Source of the DNA: Pseudomonas gingeri | GTDB taxonomy: Bacteria; Pseudomonadota; Gammaproteobacteria; Pseudomonadales; Pseudomonadaceae | DNA length: 64,000 nucleotides | Direction: 5' to 3' | Assembly (NCBI RefSeq): GCF_013385635.1 | Contig: NZ_JACAPR010000001.1 | Span: 1-64,000, forward strand | Translations under genes and position numbers: made by a program | The notes under the pieces: model-generated | Seen by the model: the letters and a program-made list of their open reading frames with translations, nothing else | The model's database searches: none | Told to the model about the DNA's origin: nothing | Part shown: positions 27,337-38,759 of the stretch, one piece after another | Layout: every line of letters starts with the position of its first letter | Numbering within the stretch: position 1 is the stretch's first letter

Positions 27337-27397
27337 TGGCGAAGCTCTCGTGTTGAAGGCTGGACCCGCAAGGGCGCGCGGGTCCGTTGGATGACGC

Positions 27398-27961
27398 TTA
27401 GTCGGCGTACTCGACCATGAAGCCGACCCGGGTGGCGACCAGGCCTTCGCCCGCGGCACCGGTGGCGTAGTACTGGGCGGCCAGGGGAATGACCGCCTGG
27501 TTGTCGGCGATGACCACGCCTTCGGACTTCTCGGTGTAGACGTGGATCGGCGTGCCGTCGCGCTGGGTCACCTCGACCTGCACGTTGCTGGCGGCGTCTC
27601 CGGTGCTGTCGATGTTCAGGCGGCCGGTGGCGACGTCGATGGCCGGGCTGGTCGGGTCGAACGCGACCAGTGCGGTGCGGCCGTTGGTGCAAGCGGTTTC
27701 GCCCGGCGCGCCGACGCGAATCGAGAAACCGGTGAGGTTGGCGCGGTCGCCGGCGTTCGTCAGGCGGGCCGCGGATACGCCGCCCAGGTCGACGTTCTTG
27801 ACCACGCTACCGCCGCCCGGCGCTTCACCTTCGATGGTGCAGGTCACGTCGGTTACCAGGCCGTTGAAGTTGATGATGCCGTCATTGGCGGCGGAAGCCG
27901 GCAGGGCGATGAGCGCGGCCAGGGCGAGAGACACGGCGGCAGAGACTTGGGAGATTTTCAT
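27398..27961 (-). CDS. Major fimbrial subunit (pilin)
   Basis: The 187-residue protein has a signal peptide ending PASA-A (residue about 24), then NDGIINFNGLVTDVTCTIEG and a second Cys in GETACTNG, the disulfide of type 1-like pilins. The C-terminus VGFMVEYAD has the Tyr two residues from the end. As first gene of the operon and the only one with this composition it is the likely shaft subunit. The promoter should lie in 27962-28227. Confidence 0.88.
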   Translation of the reverse strand: MKISQVSAAVSLALAALIALPASAANDGIINFNGLVTDVTCTIEGEAPGGGSVVKNVDLGGVSAARLTNAGDRANLTGFSIRVGAPGETACTNGRTALVAFDPTSPAIDVATGRLNIDSTGDAASNVQVEVTQRDGTPIHVYTEKSEGVVIADNQAVIPLAAQYYATGAAGEGLVATRVGFMVEYAD

Positions 27962-28073
27962 GGAATTACCTTGAATGGTTTCAGTTGATTTCCCTTCCGG
28001 CAGCCCTCCGGGGGGAGGGTGGTAGCCTGTCGGATGAGGCCGCTACTCTCGCGTAGCCGGGCTCGGGGGAACA

Positions 28074-28113
28074 TCGAGATAACTCGAAACGCGGCAGTTT
28101 CGTGATTTCTCGA
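28074..28113. promoter_or_regulatory. 40-bp inverted repeat between fimbrial operon and response regulator
   Basis: The 17-base arm TCGAGATAACTCGAAAC (28074-28090) and the reverse complement of GTTTCGTGATTTCTCGA (28097-28113) agree at 14 of 17 positions around GCGGCA. The left arm itself contains CGAG-ATAA-CTCG. Its size and placement between divergent genes fit a dimeric regulator site, plausibly for the adjacent LuxR-type regulator. Confidence 0.6.
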
Positions 28114-28227
28114 AGGGCTTTCCGTTTGTGCTCTCGGCGCTGGGTGCTATAAGCCTGAAAGTTCTGTAGGTATTCGCCACGCCCCTTATCTGTTGGCTCG
28201 GCTCTTTCTCGGGAGGTCTAAAAAAAG

Positions 28228-28929
28228 ATGACTAGCGCAGTCCCTGGTTCCTACACAGTCATGCTGCTGGACGATCACGAACTGATAAGGGTGGGTACTT
28301 CCCTGTGGTTGTCAAAGGAGCCTGACCTCGAGGTTGTCGGCTCCTTTTCCACGGGCAAGGAGCTGCTCGCCGCCCTGGCCATCAGGCAGCCGGATATCCT
28401 GGTGATCGATTTCATGCTCGGCCCGACGGAGATCGACGGGATCAACCTGATCCGCGCACTGCGGGTGCGTTATCCCGATTGCCGGCCGCTGGTGCTTTCG
28501 GCCCATTACACGCCGGCGACGGTGTCCCTGGCTCTGCGGGCCGGGAGCTGGGGGTTCTTTGGCAAGACCCAGCGCCTGGACGGGCTGGCGGCGGCGATCC
28601 GCACCGTGGCCCGGGGCAAGATCTATCTGCACCCGATCATGGCCAGGGAGGTTGCCACGGTATCGGAGAAGGAGGTGTACGAGGCAGCGAACGTCAACGA
28701 GCTGGCGCCCGTTTGTGCCCATGACATCCTCTCGCCCAGGGAGCGGGAAGTGCTGCGCTGTTTTCTCGATGGCATGTCGGTGAACGGGATTGCCGAGAAG
28801 TTCTCGCGCAGTGCCAATACCATCAGCACACAGAAACAGTCGGCCTACCGCAAGCTGGGGATCAAGACCGACAGCGAACTGTTCAAGCTGTCCAGTTCGC
28901 TACGGGATTCGAGCGCGATGGGCTTCTGA
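28228..28929 (+). CDS. LuxR/NarL-family response regulator (FimZ/BvgA-like)
   Basis: The 233-residue protein has a receiver domain with acidic pair D15-D16, predicted phosphoacceptor D61 in VIDFMLGP, and a conserved Lys at 113. A linker is followed by a GerE-type helix-turn-helix (LSPREREVLRCFLDGMSVNG, residues 169-188). No histidine kinase gene is next to it, so it is an orphan locally. It is divergent from the fimbrial operon. Control of fimbriation, as by FimZ, is the natural inference. Confidence 0.9.
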   Translation: MTSAVPGSYTVMLLDDHELIRVGTSLWLSKEPDLEVVGSFSTGKELLAALAIRQPDILVIDFMLGPTEIDGINLIRALRVRYPDCRPLVLSAHYTPATVSLALRAGSWGFFGKTQRLDGLAAAIRTVARGKIYLHPIMAREVATVSEKEVYEAANVNELAPVCAHDILSPREREVLRCFLDGMSVNGIAEKFSRSANTISTQKQSAYRKLGIKTDSELFKLSSSLRDSSAMGF

Positions 28930-28959
28930 TTGCGGGCCCGCGCCGCCTGGTCGCGGTTA

Positions 28960-29538
<579 letters not shown>

Positions 29539-29583
29539 TCAAGTAGCGCATTTACGCTGAAAATAGAAAAAATAATAATATCC

Positions 29584-29710
29584 GATCGTTCCCACGCTCC
29601 GCGTGGTAACGCCGCGATGGACGCTCTGCGTCCGCTTCAAAAGCTTCGCGGGCAAGCCCGCTCCCACAGCGTCACGGGCTGCATTCCCACGCTCGAGCGT
29701 GGGAACGATC
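29584..29710. repeat. Palindromic intergenic repeat with a REP inserted
   Basis: The outer arms GATCGTTCCCACGCTCC and CTCGAGCGTGGGAACGATC match the 6284-6390 element. Between TCCGCTT and GCGTCACGGGC about 31 bases of unrelated REP sequence replace the usual interior. Confidence 0.85.
29638..29668. repeat. REP element nested within the larger palindrome
   Basis: CTTCGCGGGCAAGCCCGCTC is the same unit seen as paired arms at 57658-57710. Here one copy sits inside another repeat family. Confidence 0.75.
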
Positions 29711-29722
29711 ATACCTGTCAGT

Positions 29723-29761
29723 TAAGGCAAGCCCGCTCCTACGCAAACCCGCTCCCACAAG
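29723..29761. repeat. Degenerate tandem REP fragments
   Basis: GGCAAGCCCGCTCCTAC and AAACCCGCTCCCACAAG are partial copies of the same REP unit in the xpt-rep gap. Confidence 0.65.
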
Positions 29762-29788
29762 AAGGAATCGTTTAAAAAGTAGTCAATT

Positions 29789-31798
<2,010 letters not shown>

Positions 31799-32066
31799 GG
31801 CGAAGTCAGTGGTCTGTTACGAAAAAGGGCGGGCATTTTAACAGGCTGGACAGATTCTGCCGCGACTCTGCGACACTGTGACGTACCACGCGATCTAAAT
31901 TTGCCGGTTTTGTTACTTTCCCGCAGGATGCGCGAAGAATTTAAGGCTATCGTTCAAGTTTGCACGGTACAAAGCTGCGGTTGAGAATCAATTGCGTTTG
32001 TGGTCGCTGCACGGCGCGTCATAATGCCTTTCGCCACTATCTTTTTGCAGAGTCTAGGGAGCTAGC

Positions 32067-33737
32067 TTGTCCAAGCCTGTCGAACCCTTGCGTTTGCTGC
32101 TTCTGGCCGAAGAGCCGGCGTGGGCAGCGTTGTTGCGCGAGTGTCTCGCTCCTATGGGAGGCGCGGCCGTATTGGTCAGTGCGACATCCTGGGAGTTGGT
32201 CAGTGGCCTCTTCGATGATGAACGCACGGCGGTATTGCTGACCGTGCCCGGTCTGCAGCCGGCGCCGGGGCGTTGCAGCCTGCCGACCGTACTATTGCTT
32301 GACAGCGAGCCCGACGTGGCGCCGCTGGGCGTCAGTGACTGGCTGGTCCGCGCGGACCTGGACGCCTCGACCCTGCGTCGCTGTCTGCGCCACGTGCGTG
32401 AGCGCGGGGTGCTGGAAAATACCCTGCAACGTCTCGCCGAACAGGACCCGCTGACCGGCATCGCCAATCGCCAGGGCTTCCAGACGCTGCTGGCGGCACG
32501 CCTGGCCGAGAATGAAGGGCGCGGCCTGGCCCTCGGCCACCTCGACCTGGACAACTTCCGTCACGCCAACGACGCCCTCGGCCACCAGGCCGGCGACCGG
32601 CTGATCCTGCAAGTGGTCGCACGCCTCAAGAGCCAGCTCGAAGCCGGCGATCAGCTGGCGCGCCTGGGCAGCGACGAGTTCGCCCTGTTGATCGACACCC
32701 GGCGGGCACCGCAGCGGGCGGAGTGGATGGCGGAGCGAATCATCGAAGTCATGGCCGAACCCTACTGGGTCGACGGTGAAAGCCTGCTGATCGGCTGTAG
32801 CCTGGGCATCGCCCACGCCCGTGCCAACGCCGGTGCCGACCCGCTGATGTGGCACGCGCACATTGCCATGCAACAGGCCAAGAGCACCCAGGGTTGCACC
32901 TTCCATATTTTCAATGAACGTATCAATCGCAATGCCCGCAGCCTCGCCGACCTTGAAAGCGAGCTGCGCCGGGCGTTGCGTCGTGACGAACTGGAGCTGC
33001 ACTACCAGCCACGGCTTGACCTGGGCACCGGGCAGATCGTCGGTCTCGAAGCCCTGGTGCGCTGGCGCCACGGCGAACGCGGACTGTTGCCGCCCAGCGA
33101 GTTCGTGCCGCTGGCCGAGCAGAGCGGGCTGATCGTGCCACTGGGCTACTGGGTGATTTCCCGGGCTCTGCGGGATATGCAGGACCTGCGCGAGCGCGGC
33201 CTGGGGCCGTTGCACATGGCGGTCAATCTGTCGTTCCGGCAGTTCCAGGACAGCCAGTTGCTGTCGACCTTGAGCCGGCTGATTGCCGAGCGCGGTGTCG
33301 AGGCGCAATGGCTGGAGTTCGAGCTCACGGAAACCGCGGTGATGCGGCGCAGCGACCTGGTCAAGCAGACCATGGATGCCCTGGGACGGCTGGGGGTGCG
33401 CTTTTCCCTGGACGACTTCGGCACCGGCTTCTCCTCCTTCGTGCACCTCAACAGTCTGCCGATTGCCTTGCTCAAGGTGGACAAGAGCTTCGTCGGCGGC
33501 ATGGAGTTGCGCGAAGAGAACCGCAAGCTGGTTCACGCCATGATCAACCTGGCCCACAACCTCAACCTGGAAGTGGTGGCCGAAGGTGTCGAAACGCCGG
33601 AGCAACTGGCACTGTTGCGCGGCTTTGGCTGCGACCAGGCCCAGGGTTACCTGATCAGCCGGCCGCTGCCGCTGGTGGAGCTGGTCGAGTACCTGACGTT
33701 CGGTGCCAGCCAGCAGGCGGTGCAAGAGGTTTGCTGA
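32067..33737 (+). CDS. proE: GGDEF-EAL cyclic-di-GMP protein, likely phosphodiesterase (ProE-like)
   Basis: The 556-residue protein starts at TTG 32067 with an AGGGAGC site. Residues 1-110 form a receiver-like domain without clear phosphorylation residues. The GGDEF domain (about 120-285) reads GSDEF at 201-205, a departure from GGDEF. The EAL domain (about 300-545) keeps EAL (328-330), NLSFRQF, ELTETAV, DDFGTGFSS, KVDKSFV and EGVET. A complete EAL set with an altered GGDEF suggests net phosphodiesterase activity. Position beside rep matches P. aeruginosa ProE (PA5295), a strong phosphodiesterase affecting exopolysaccharide. Cyclase activity cannot be fully excluded. Confidence 0.88.
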   Translation: MSKPVEPLRLLLLAEEPAWAALLRECLAPMGGAAVLVSATSWELVSGLFDDERTAVLLTVPGLQPAPGRCSLPTVLLLDSEPDVAPLGVSDWLVRADLDASTLRRCLRHVRERGVLENTLQRLAEQDPLTGIANRQGFQTLLAARLAENEGRGLALGHLDLDNFRHANDALGHQAGDRLILQVVARLKSQLEAGDQLARLGSDEFALLIDTRRAPQRAEWMAERIIEVMAEPYWVDGESLLIGCSLGIAHARANAGADPLMWHAHIAMQQAKSTQGCTFHIFNERINRNARSLADLESELRRALRRDELELHYQPRLDLGTGQIVGLEALVRWRHGERGLLPPSEFVPLAEQSGLIVPLGYWVISRALRDMQDLRERGLGPLHMAVNLSFRQFQDSQLLSTLSRLIAERGVEAQWLEFELTETAVMRRSDLVKQTMDALGRLGVRFSLDDFGTGFSSFVHLNSLPIALLKVDKSFVGGMELREENRKLVHAMINLAHNLNLEVVAEGVETPEQLALLRGFGCDQAQGYLISRPLPLVELVEYLTFGASQQAVQEVC

Positions 33738-33743
33738 CCCCCC

Positions 33744-33771
33744 TGTAGGAGCCGGCAAGCAGGCTCCTACA
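33744..33771. repeat. Compact REP hairpin
   Basis: TGTAGGAGCC and GGCTCCTACA are exact inverted arms around GGCAAGCA, just after the GGDEF/EAL gene. Confidence 0.8.
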
Positions 33772-33812
33772 AGATCATGCCTCACCACAAAATATCGTTA
33801 CTGCTACGACCC

Positions 33813-33898
33813 TTGTAGGAGCTGGCTTGCCAGCGATGAGGCCTTTGAGTCTCGCGGTGCTTGTCCAGGCGCCATCGCCGGCAAGCCGGTTCCTACAA
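33813..33898. repeat. REP/BIME pair that supplies the MATE gene stop codon
   Basis: The arms TTGTAGGAGCTGGCTTGCCA and GCCGGCAAGCCGGTTCCTAC face each other. The right arm overlaps the minus-strand transporter gene by six bases, and its TAG provides that gene's stop. Confidence 0.8.
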
Positions 33899-35284
33899 GG
33901 GTTCCAGGGTGAGTTCACGGCGGCGATCACGGCGGCCTAGCATTCGCTTCATCCGCCATTCGAACGCCAGGGTCAGGCCCACCGCCGCGAACGCCAGCCC
34001 CAGGGCCAGGCCCCACCAGACGCCGGTCGGCCCCCAGCCGATATTGAACGCCAGCAGCCACGCCGCCGGCGCCCCGATCAGCCAGTAGCAGCCGAGCCCG
34101 ACCAGGAAGGTGGTCTTGGCATCCTTGAGCCCGCGAATCGCGCCCATGGCAATGGTCTGTGTGCCGTCGAACAATTCGAACCAGGCGGCCACGGCCAGCA
34201 GGCTGACGGCCAGGTCGATCACCGGGCGGAACGCCGGGTCGTTCTGGTCCAGGAACAGTCCTATCAACTGATGCGGAGCGAGCCAGAAGAGCATGCCGAA
34301 CGCCAGCATGGTCGCCGCGCCGAAGGCGATACCGACCCGTCCCGCGCGCCGCGCATCCAGCAACTGCCCGGCACCGTAGTGCTGGCCGATGCGCAGGGTG
34401 ATGGCATAGGAAATCCCCGCCGGAATCATGAACGCCACCGAGACGATCTGCAGGGCGATCTGGTGCGCCGCCAGCTGCGTGCTGCCCATGGTGCCCATGC
34501 ACAGGGCGGCGAACGCGAACAGCCCGACTTCCACCGCGTAGGTGCCGCCGATGGGCAGGCCCAGCCGCCAGAGCTCGCGCAGGTACTGCCAGTTCGGTCG
34601 TGACAGGCCCCGGCGCAAGGGGTAGTCGCGATAGGCGGCATGTCGCCGGATATGCCAGGCCATGGCCAGCGCCATGCAGTTGGCGACGATGGCGGTGACC
34701 AGGCCGATACCGGTCAGTCCCAGCCGGGGCAGGCCGAACATACCGGTGATGAACGCATAGTTGAGCGCAAAGTTGGCCACGGTGCCGCACAGGCTGATCA
34801 CCATCACCGGGGTGGCGCGTCCCAGGGCGCTGGTAAAGCCGCGCAGGGCCATGAAGCTCAGGTAGCCGGGCAGGGCGAACGGCAGCGCCAACAGGAACTG
34901 GCCGGCCGCGTGGACATTGCTCGGCGTCTGGCCGAACAGCAGCAGGACCGGCTTGAGGTTCCACAGCAGCAGGCCGGCGACCAGCGCCATGGCCCAGGCC
35001 AGCCAGAGCCCGGCCTGGGTCAGGCGGGTGGCGCCCTCGACATCGCCGGCGCCGTGACGAATCGCCACCAGGGTGCCGACCGCGGCAATCACGCCAAGGC
35101 AGAAAATCGACACGAACGAATAGCTTGCAGCGCCCAGGCCCCCGCCGGCCAGGGCCTCGGGACTGAGGCGGGCCATCATCAGGGTGTCGGTCAGCACCAT
35201 CAGCATGTGCGCCAACTGCGAGGCGATCAACGGCCCCGACAGCCGCAGGATGGCCCAGAGTTCGGTACGTGCAGGATGCTGCAT
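33893..35284 (-). CDS. norM: MATE-family multidrug/Na+ antiporter (NorM-like)
   Basis: The 463-residue protein has twelve predicted membrane helices in two similar halves, starting ELWAILRLSGPLIASQLAHM. It belongs to the MATE family, which exports cationic drugs using Na+ or H+ gradients. The ATG at 35284 is chosen; another ATG six bases upstream would add two residues. The C-terminal codons and stop run into a REP arm. It is divergent from a LysR-type regulator, which may control it. Confidence 0.9.
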   Translation of the reverse strand: MQHPARTELWAILRLSGPLIASQLAHMLMVLTDTLMMARLSPEALAGGGLGAASYSFVSIFCLGVIAAVGTLVAIRHGAGDVEGATRLTQAGLWLAWAMALVAGLLLWNLKPVLLLFGQTPSNVHAAGQFLLALPFALPGYLSFMALRGFTSALGRATPVMVISLCGTVANFALNYAFITGMFGLPRLGLTGIGLVTAIVANCMALAMAWHIRRHAAYRDYPLRRGLSRPNWQYLRELWRLGLPIGGTYAVEVGLFAFAALCMGTMGSTQLAAHQIALQIVSVAFMIPAGISYAITLRIGQHYGAGQLLDARRAGRVGIAFGAATMLAFGMLFWLAPHQLIGLFLDQNDPAFRPVIDLAVSLLAVAAWFELFDGTQTIAMGAIRGLKDAKTTFLVGLGCYWLIGAPAAWLLAFNIGWGPTGVWWGLALGLAFAAVGLTLAFEWRMKRMLGRRDRRRELTLEPL

Positions 35285-35443
35285 GATCATCAGGCTCGAA
35301 AAGTGGCAGGCTAAGGAAAAGATTGATTCTCGGTGCCCGCGCGGGTTTGCACAAAGGGATAAAAACGATTGCTCGCATGATAAAAACTCATGCAGGAGCA
35401 TTTCTGGTAAGTTCTTCGCTACCCAGTCATCGGAAGGTTCAGC

Positions 35444-36364
35444 ATGTCCCGTCGCCTGCCGCCTCTCTATGCCCTGCGCGCCTTTGAAGCCGCGGCGCGA
35501 CACAGCTCGTTCACCCGTGCTGCCGAAGAGCTGTCGATCACCCAGAGTGCGGTCAGCCGGCATATCCGCACGCTCGAAGAGCACTTCGCCTGCCGCCTGT
35601 TCCAGCGCAATGGGCGCAACCTGCAATTGACCGAAGCCGCGCGCCTGCTGCTACCGGGTATTCGCGAAGGCTTCGGCGCCCTTGAACGTGCCTGCAATAC
35701 CTTGCGCGCCGAAGACGACATCCTGCGCATGAAGGCGCCCTCGACCCTGACCATGCGCTGGCTGCTGGCCCGGCTCAGCCGTTTCCGGCATTTGCAGAAA
35801 GGCAACGAGGTGCAGCTCACCAGCGCCTGGATGGATATCGACAGTGTGGATTTCAATCAGGAACCTTTCGATTGCGCGGTGTTGCTCAGTAACGGGAATT
35901 TCCCTCCGGACTGGGAGGCCAGCTACCTGTTTGCCGAATGGCTGATCCCGGTGGGGGCGCCGACGCTGCTCAACGACCAACCCTGGGACGTCGAGCGGCT
36001 GGCCGGCGCCGAGCTGTTGCACCCGACGCCGGATCGGCGTGACTGGCGCAGTTGGTTGGAGTGCATGGGGCTGTCCGAGCGGATCTCCCTCAAGGGTGGC
36101 CAGGTGTTCGATACCCTGGAGCTTGGCATGATCGCCGCGGCCCGTGGTTATGGTGTGTCCATGGGCGATCTGCTGATGGTGGCCGAGGATGTCGCCCAGG
36201 GCCGCCTGAGCCTGCCGTGGCCGACCGCGGTGGCCAGCGGCGAGAAATATTACCTGGTCTGGCCGAAAACCCGTCCCGGCGGCGAGCGTCTGCGGCGCCT
36301 GAGTGACTTCCTGCAAGGCGAGGTCGCCGCGATGGAGCTGCCCCCGGTCGAACGCCTGGGCTGA
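35444..36364 (+). CDS. LysR-family regulator, GcvA-like
   Basis: The 306-residue protein begins LPPLYALRAFEAAARHSSFT, followed by a helix-turn-helix AAEELSITQSAVSRHIRTLE, the form typical of the GcvA branch. The substrate-binding domain fills the rest. It is divergent from the MATE transporter gene with a gap of about 160 bases; LysR proteins often regulate a divergent neighbour and themselves. Confidence 0.9.
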   Translation: MSRRLPPLYALRAFEAAARHSSFTRAAEELSITQSAVSRHIRTLEEHFACRLFQRNGRNLQLTEAARLLLPGIREGFGALERACNTLRAEDDILRMKAPSTLTMRWLLARLSRFRHLQKGNEVQLTSAWMDIDSVDFNQEPFDCAVLLSNGNFPPDWEASYLFAEWLIPVGAPTLLNDQPWDVERLAGAELLHPTPDRRDWRSWLECMGLSERISLKGGQVFDTLELGMIAAARGYGVSMGDLLMVAEDVAQGRLSLPWPTAVASGEKYYLVWPKTRPGGERLRRLSDFLQGEVAAMELPPVERLG

Positions 36365-36414
36365 ATCGAAACAGCCCGTCAGTCCGGGATTTGGCCGATA
36401 TCCACCCGATTTAC

Positions 36415-36441
36415 TCAAGTATTGCGGTAGGCCGCCGAATC
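36415..36441 (+). promoter_or_regulatory. Candidate sigma-28 (FliA) promoter of the chemoreceptor gene
   Basis: TCAAGTAT (36415-36422) and GCCGAATC (36434-36441) are separated by 11 bases, matching the TCAAGTTT-N11-GCCGATAA pattern of flagellar sigma-28 promoters, with the GCCGA core intact. It predicts a leader of about 105 bases. Confidence 0.55.
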
Positions 36442-36554
36442 TACCCACATGGAACCTTCGTTCAGAAAGCCCCACTCACGACTCAACTTTTAGAATTATT
36501 ACCGGGTAGCGCTACGAGATCAGGATGATCCGGCCGCTCGGCCAGGAGCTGTTC

Positions 36555-38531
36555 ATGTCTCAACCCCGTGCTCGAATCGCCACGCAACTGGGTCTTGCGC
36601 TCGCTGCCATCCTGGCAGTGGTCATCAGTGGCAGTACTGTTTTTGCCCTGCGTTCGCTCGACTCCGCCAACCTCGACACCCGTGAAGAGCACCTGGCCAG
36701 CGAGGCTCGATTGCTGGCCGACCAGTTGAACACCTTCCACAGTACCTTGCGCGAAAGCACCCAGCGTCTGAGCGGGTTGTTCGAAAAACGCTTCAGCAGT
36801 GGCCTGAGCGTGCGCCCCGAGACCCCGGTGCCTGTCGCCGGCACCCAGGCTCCCGGGCTTTACCTGGGCGATCACCTGCTCAACAACGATTTCAGCGAAG
36901 TCGACGAGTTCAAGCAGATGTCCGCCGGTGTCGCGACCTTGTTCGTGCGCAGCGGCGAAGACTTTATCCGCGTCAGCACCTCCCTGACCAAGCAGGACGG
37001 CAGCCGGGCCATCGGCACCCTGCTTGACCACCAGCACCCGGCCTACGCCAAGCTGATGGCCGGCCAGGGCTATGTCGGCCGGGCCTTGCTGTTCGATCGC
37101 TCCTATATGACCCAGTACACTCCGGTGCGTGATGGCAGCGGCAAGGTGTTCGCCGTGCTGTTTGTCGGCTTCGACTACACCGAGGCGCAGAACGCCCAGT
37201 TCGACAATCTCAAGCGCTTCCGCATCGGCACCACCGGCTCGCTGTCGTTGCTCGACGAGCAGAAACACTGGCTGGTACCACCGGCCGGGGTGAAGGATCT
37301 CGACCAGGCAGTGCCGGTGATCGTCGACCTGGCCAAACAACCGGGCCAGGGCCGTTTCTGGAGCGACAAGGGCGACGATCTCTACAGCGTCGCCGTGCCG
37401 TTCGAAGGCGGGCCATGGACGGTAGTGGCGAGCATGCCCAAGGCCGAGATTCGCGAAGTGACCTGGAGCGTCGGCATTCGCCTGGTGCTGGGCAGCGTAC
37501 TGGCGATGTTGCTGGCGGTTGGCGCGGCGGTCTGGCTGTTGCGCAGCAAGCTGCAACCGCTGGGGGACCTGGTGCGCCAGGCGCAGGCCCTGGGTGCCGG
37601 CGACCTGAGCGTACGACTGAATGTCTCGAGCCATGACGAAATCGGCCAGTTGGCCGCCAGCTTCAACCAGATGGGGCAGGCGCTGTCGACCATGGTCGAG
37701 CACATCCGCAAGGCGGCCGGTGAGGTCAACAGCCGCGCCAAGGCCTTGTCCGGTTTGTCCGGCGGGGCCTATGAGGGCATGGAGCAGCAGTCGGGCGAAA
37801 TCACCAGCATGGCGGGGGCGGTGGAGGAGTTCAGCGCGACTTCGCTGAACATTGCCGACAACATGGGCAGTACCGAGCGCCTGGCCCAGGAAAATGCCCA
37901 GCAGACGCGGATCGGCCGGACCTCCATGGACGAAGCGTCCTCCTCCCTGGAACAGATCGCCGCCGCGCTCAACAGCACCGCGACGGTGATCAACACCCTG
38001 GGCCAGCGTTCCCAGGAAATCGGTGGCATCGTCGGAGTGATCACCTCGATTGCCGACCAGACCAACCTGCTGGCGTTGAACGCCGCCATCGAAGCCGCCC
38101 GCGCCGGCGAGCAGGGCCGTGGTTTTGCCGTGGTGGCGGATGAAGTGCGCAGCCTGGCGGGTCGTACCCGCGAGGCGACCGACGAGATTTCCGGGATGAT
38201 CCACAGCATCCAGCAGGAAACCAGCCATGCCATCCAGACCATGGAGCAGGGCAACGCGCTGATGCAGGAAGGTCTGTCACGCAATGCCAATGTCGCCTCG
38301 GCGCTGGCGCGGATCGACGAACAGAGCCGCTCGGCGGGCCAGCAGTTCGCCGCCATCACCACCGCGACCCAGGAACAAAGCAGCACCGCGACCCTGCTCA
38401 GCAGCAACCTGCAAAGCATCGCCCTGGCCAACAGCGAACAGCGCGAAGTTGTCTCCAACCTGGCACTGACCGCCAAGGAACTGGAAGGCCTGGCGGCGGA
38501 CCTGCGTCAGGAGGTTGATCGGTTTCGTTGA
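36555..38531 (+). CDS. Methyl-accepting chemotaxis protein with Cache-type sensor
   Basis: The 658-residue receptor starts at ATG 36555, after AGGAGCT. It has a membrane helix at about 9-30, a long periplasmic double-Cache sensor to about 305, a second helix near 312-335, a HAMP domain, and a cytoplasmic signalling domain. The signalling tip includes [20 protein letters not shown] followed by [18 protein letters not shown]. It senses an unknown ligand and controls CheA. A sigma-28-like promoter upstream fits coregulation with flagella. Confidence 0.93.
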   Translation: MSQPRARIATQLGLALAAILAVVISGSTVFALRSLDSANLDTREEHLASEARLLADQLNTFHSTLRESTQRLSGLFEKRFSSGLSVRPETPVPVAGTQAPGLYLGDHLLNNDFSEVDEFKQMSAGVATLFVRSGEDFIRVSTSLTKQDGSRAIGTLLDHQHPAYAKLMAGQGYVGRALLFDRSYMTQYTPVRDGSGKVFAVLFVGFDYTEAQNAQFDNLKRFRIGTTGSLSLLDEQKHWLVPPAGVKDLDQAVPVIVDLAKQPGQGRFWSDKGDDLYSVAVPFEGGPWTVVASMPKAEIREVTWSVGIRLVLGSVLAMLLAVGAAVWLLRSKLQPLGDLVRQAQALGAGDLSVRLNVSSHDEIGQLAASFNQMGQALSTMVEHIRKAAGEVNSRAKALSGLSGGAYEGMEQQSGEITSMAGAVEEFSATSLNIADNMGSTERLAQENAQQTRIGRTSMDEASSSLEQIAAALNSTATVINTLGQRSQEIGGIVGVITSIADQTNLLALNAAIEAARAGEQGRGFAVVADEVRSLAGRTREATDEISGMIHSIQQETSHAIQTMEQGNALMQEGLSRNANVASALARIDEQSRSAGQQFAAITTATQEQSSTATLLSSNLQSIALANSEQREVVSNLALTAKELEGLAADLRQEVDRFR

Positions 38532-38645
38532 ACTGAAGTAGTCCTTTCAGGATGTCGATCCAGATGCCAAGCGGAGTTGTCGCGGTTGGCCGCTCAATAG
38601 GAAGGACGTACGAAAGTTTTGAAACAACCTACTGATGATTTTGGT

Positions 38646-38674
38646 TTGACTGCTTCGTCAAGCCTGAATAAAAT
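38646..38674 (+). promoter_or_regulatory. Strong sigma-70 promoter upstream of the NYN gene
   Basis: TTGACT (38646-38651) and TAAAAT (38669-38674) are spaced by exactly 17 bases, giving a predicted start near 38681. Confidence 0.75.
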
Positions 38675-38718
38675 TTGATCAACAGCCCAGTACAGCGCGC
38701 AGGCAATCGTTAGAACCT

Positions 38719-38743
38719 GCCCAGCGGTCCTGGGCTTTTTTTT
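38719..38743 (+). terminator. Intrinsic terminator in the NYN gene leader (attenuator candidate)
   Basis: GCCCAG and CTGGGC form a 6-bp stem around CGGTC, followed by T8. It ends only 16 bases before the NYN start codon. Upstream, GCAGG at 38699-38703 can pair with CCTGC at 38716-38720, disrupting the stem. CAGGCAA at 38700-38706 can pair with TTGCCTG at 38742-38748. Confidence 0.75.
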
Positions 38744-38759
38744 GCCTGGAGAAAAGCTC

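Noticed and set aside
36483..38228. 581-codon minus-strand frame opposite the chemoreceptor
   Set aside because: The chemoreceptor signalling domain on the plus strand is certain; the antisense frame has no family resemblance.
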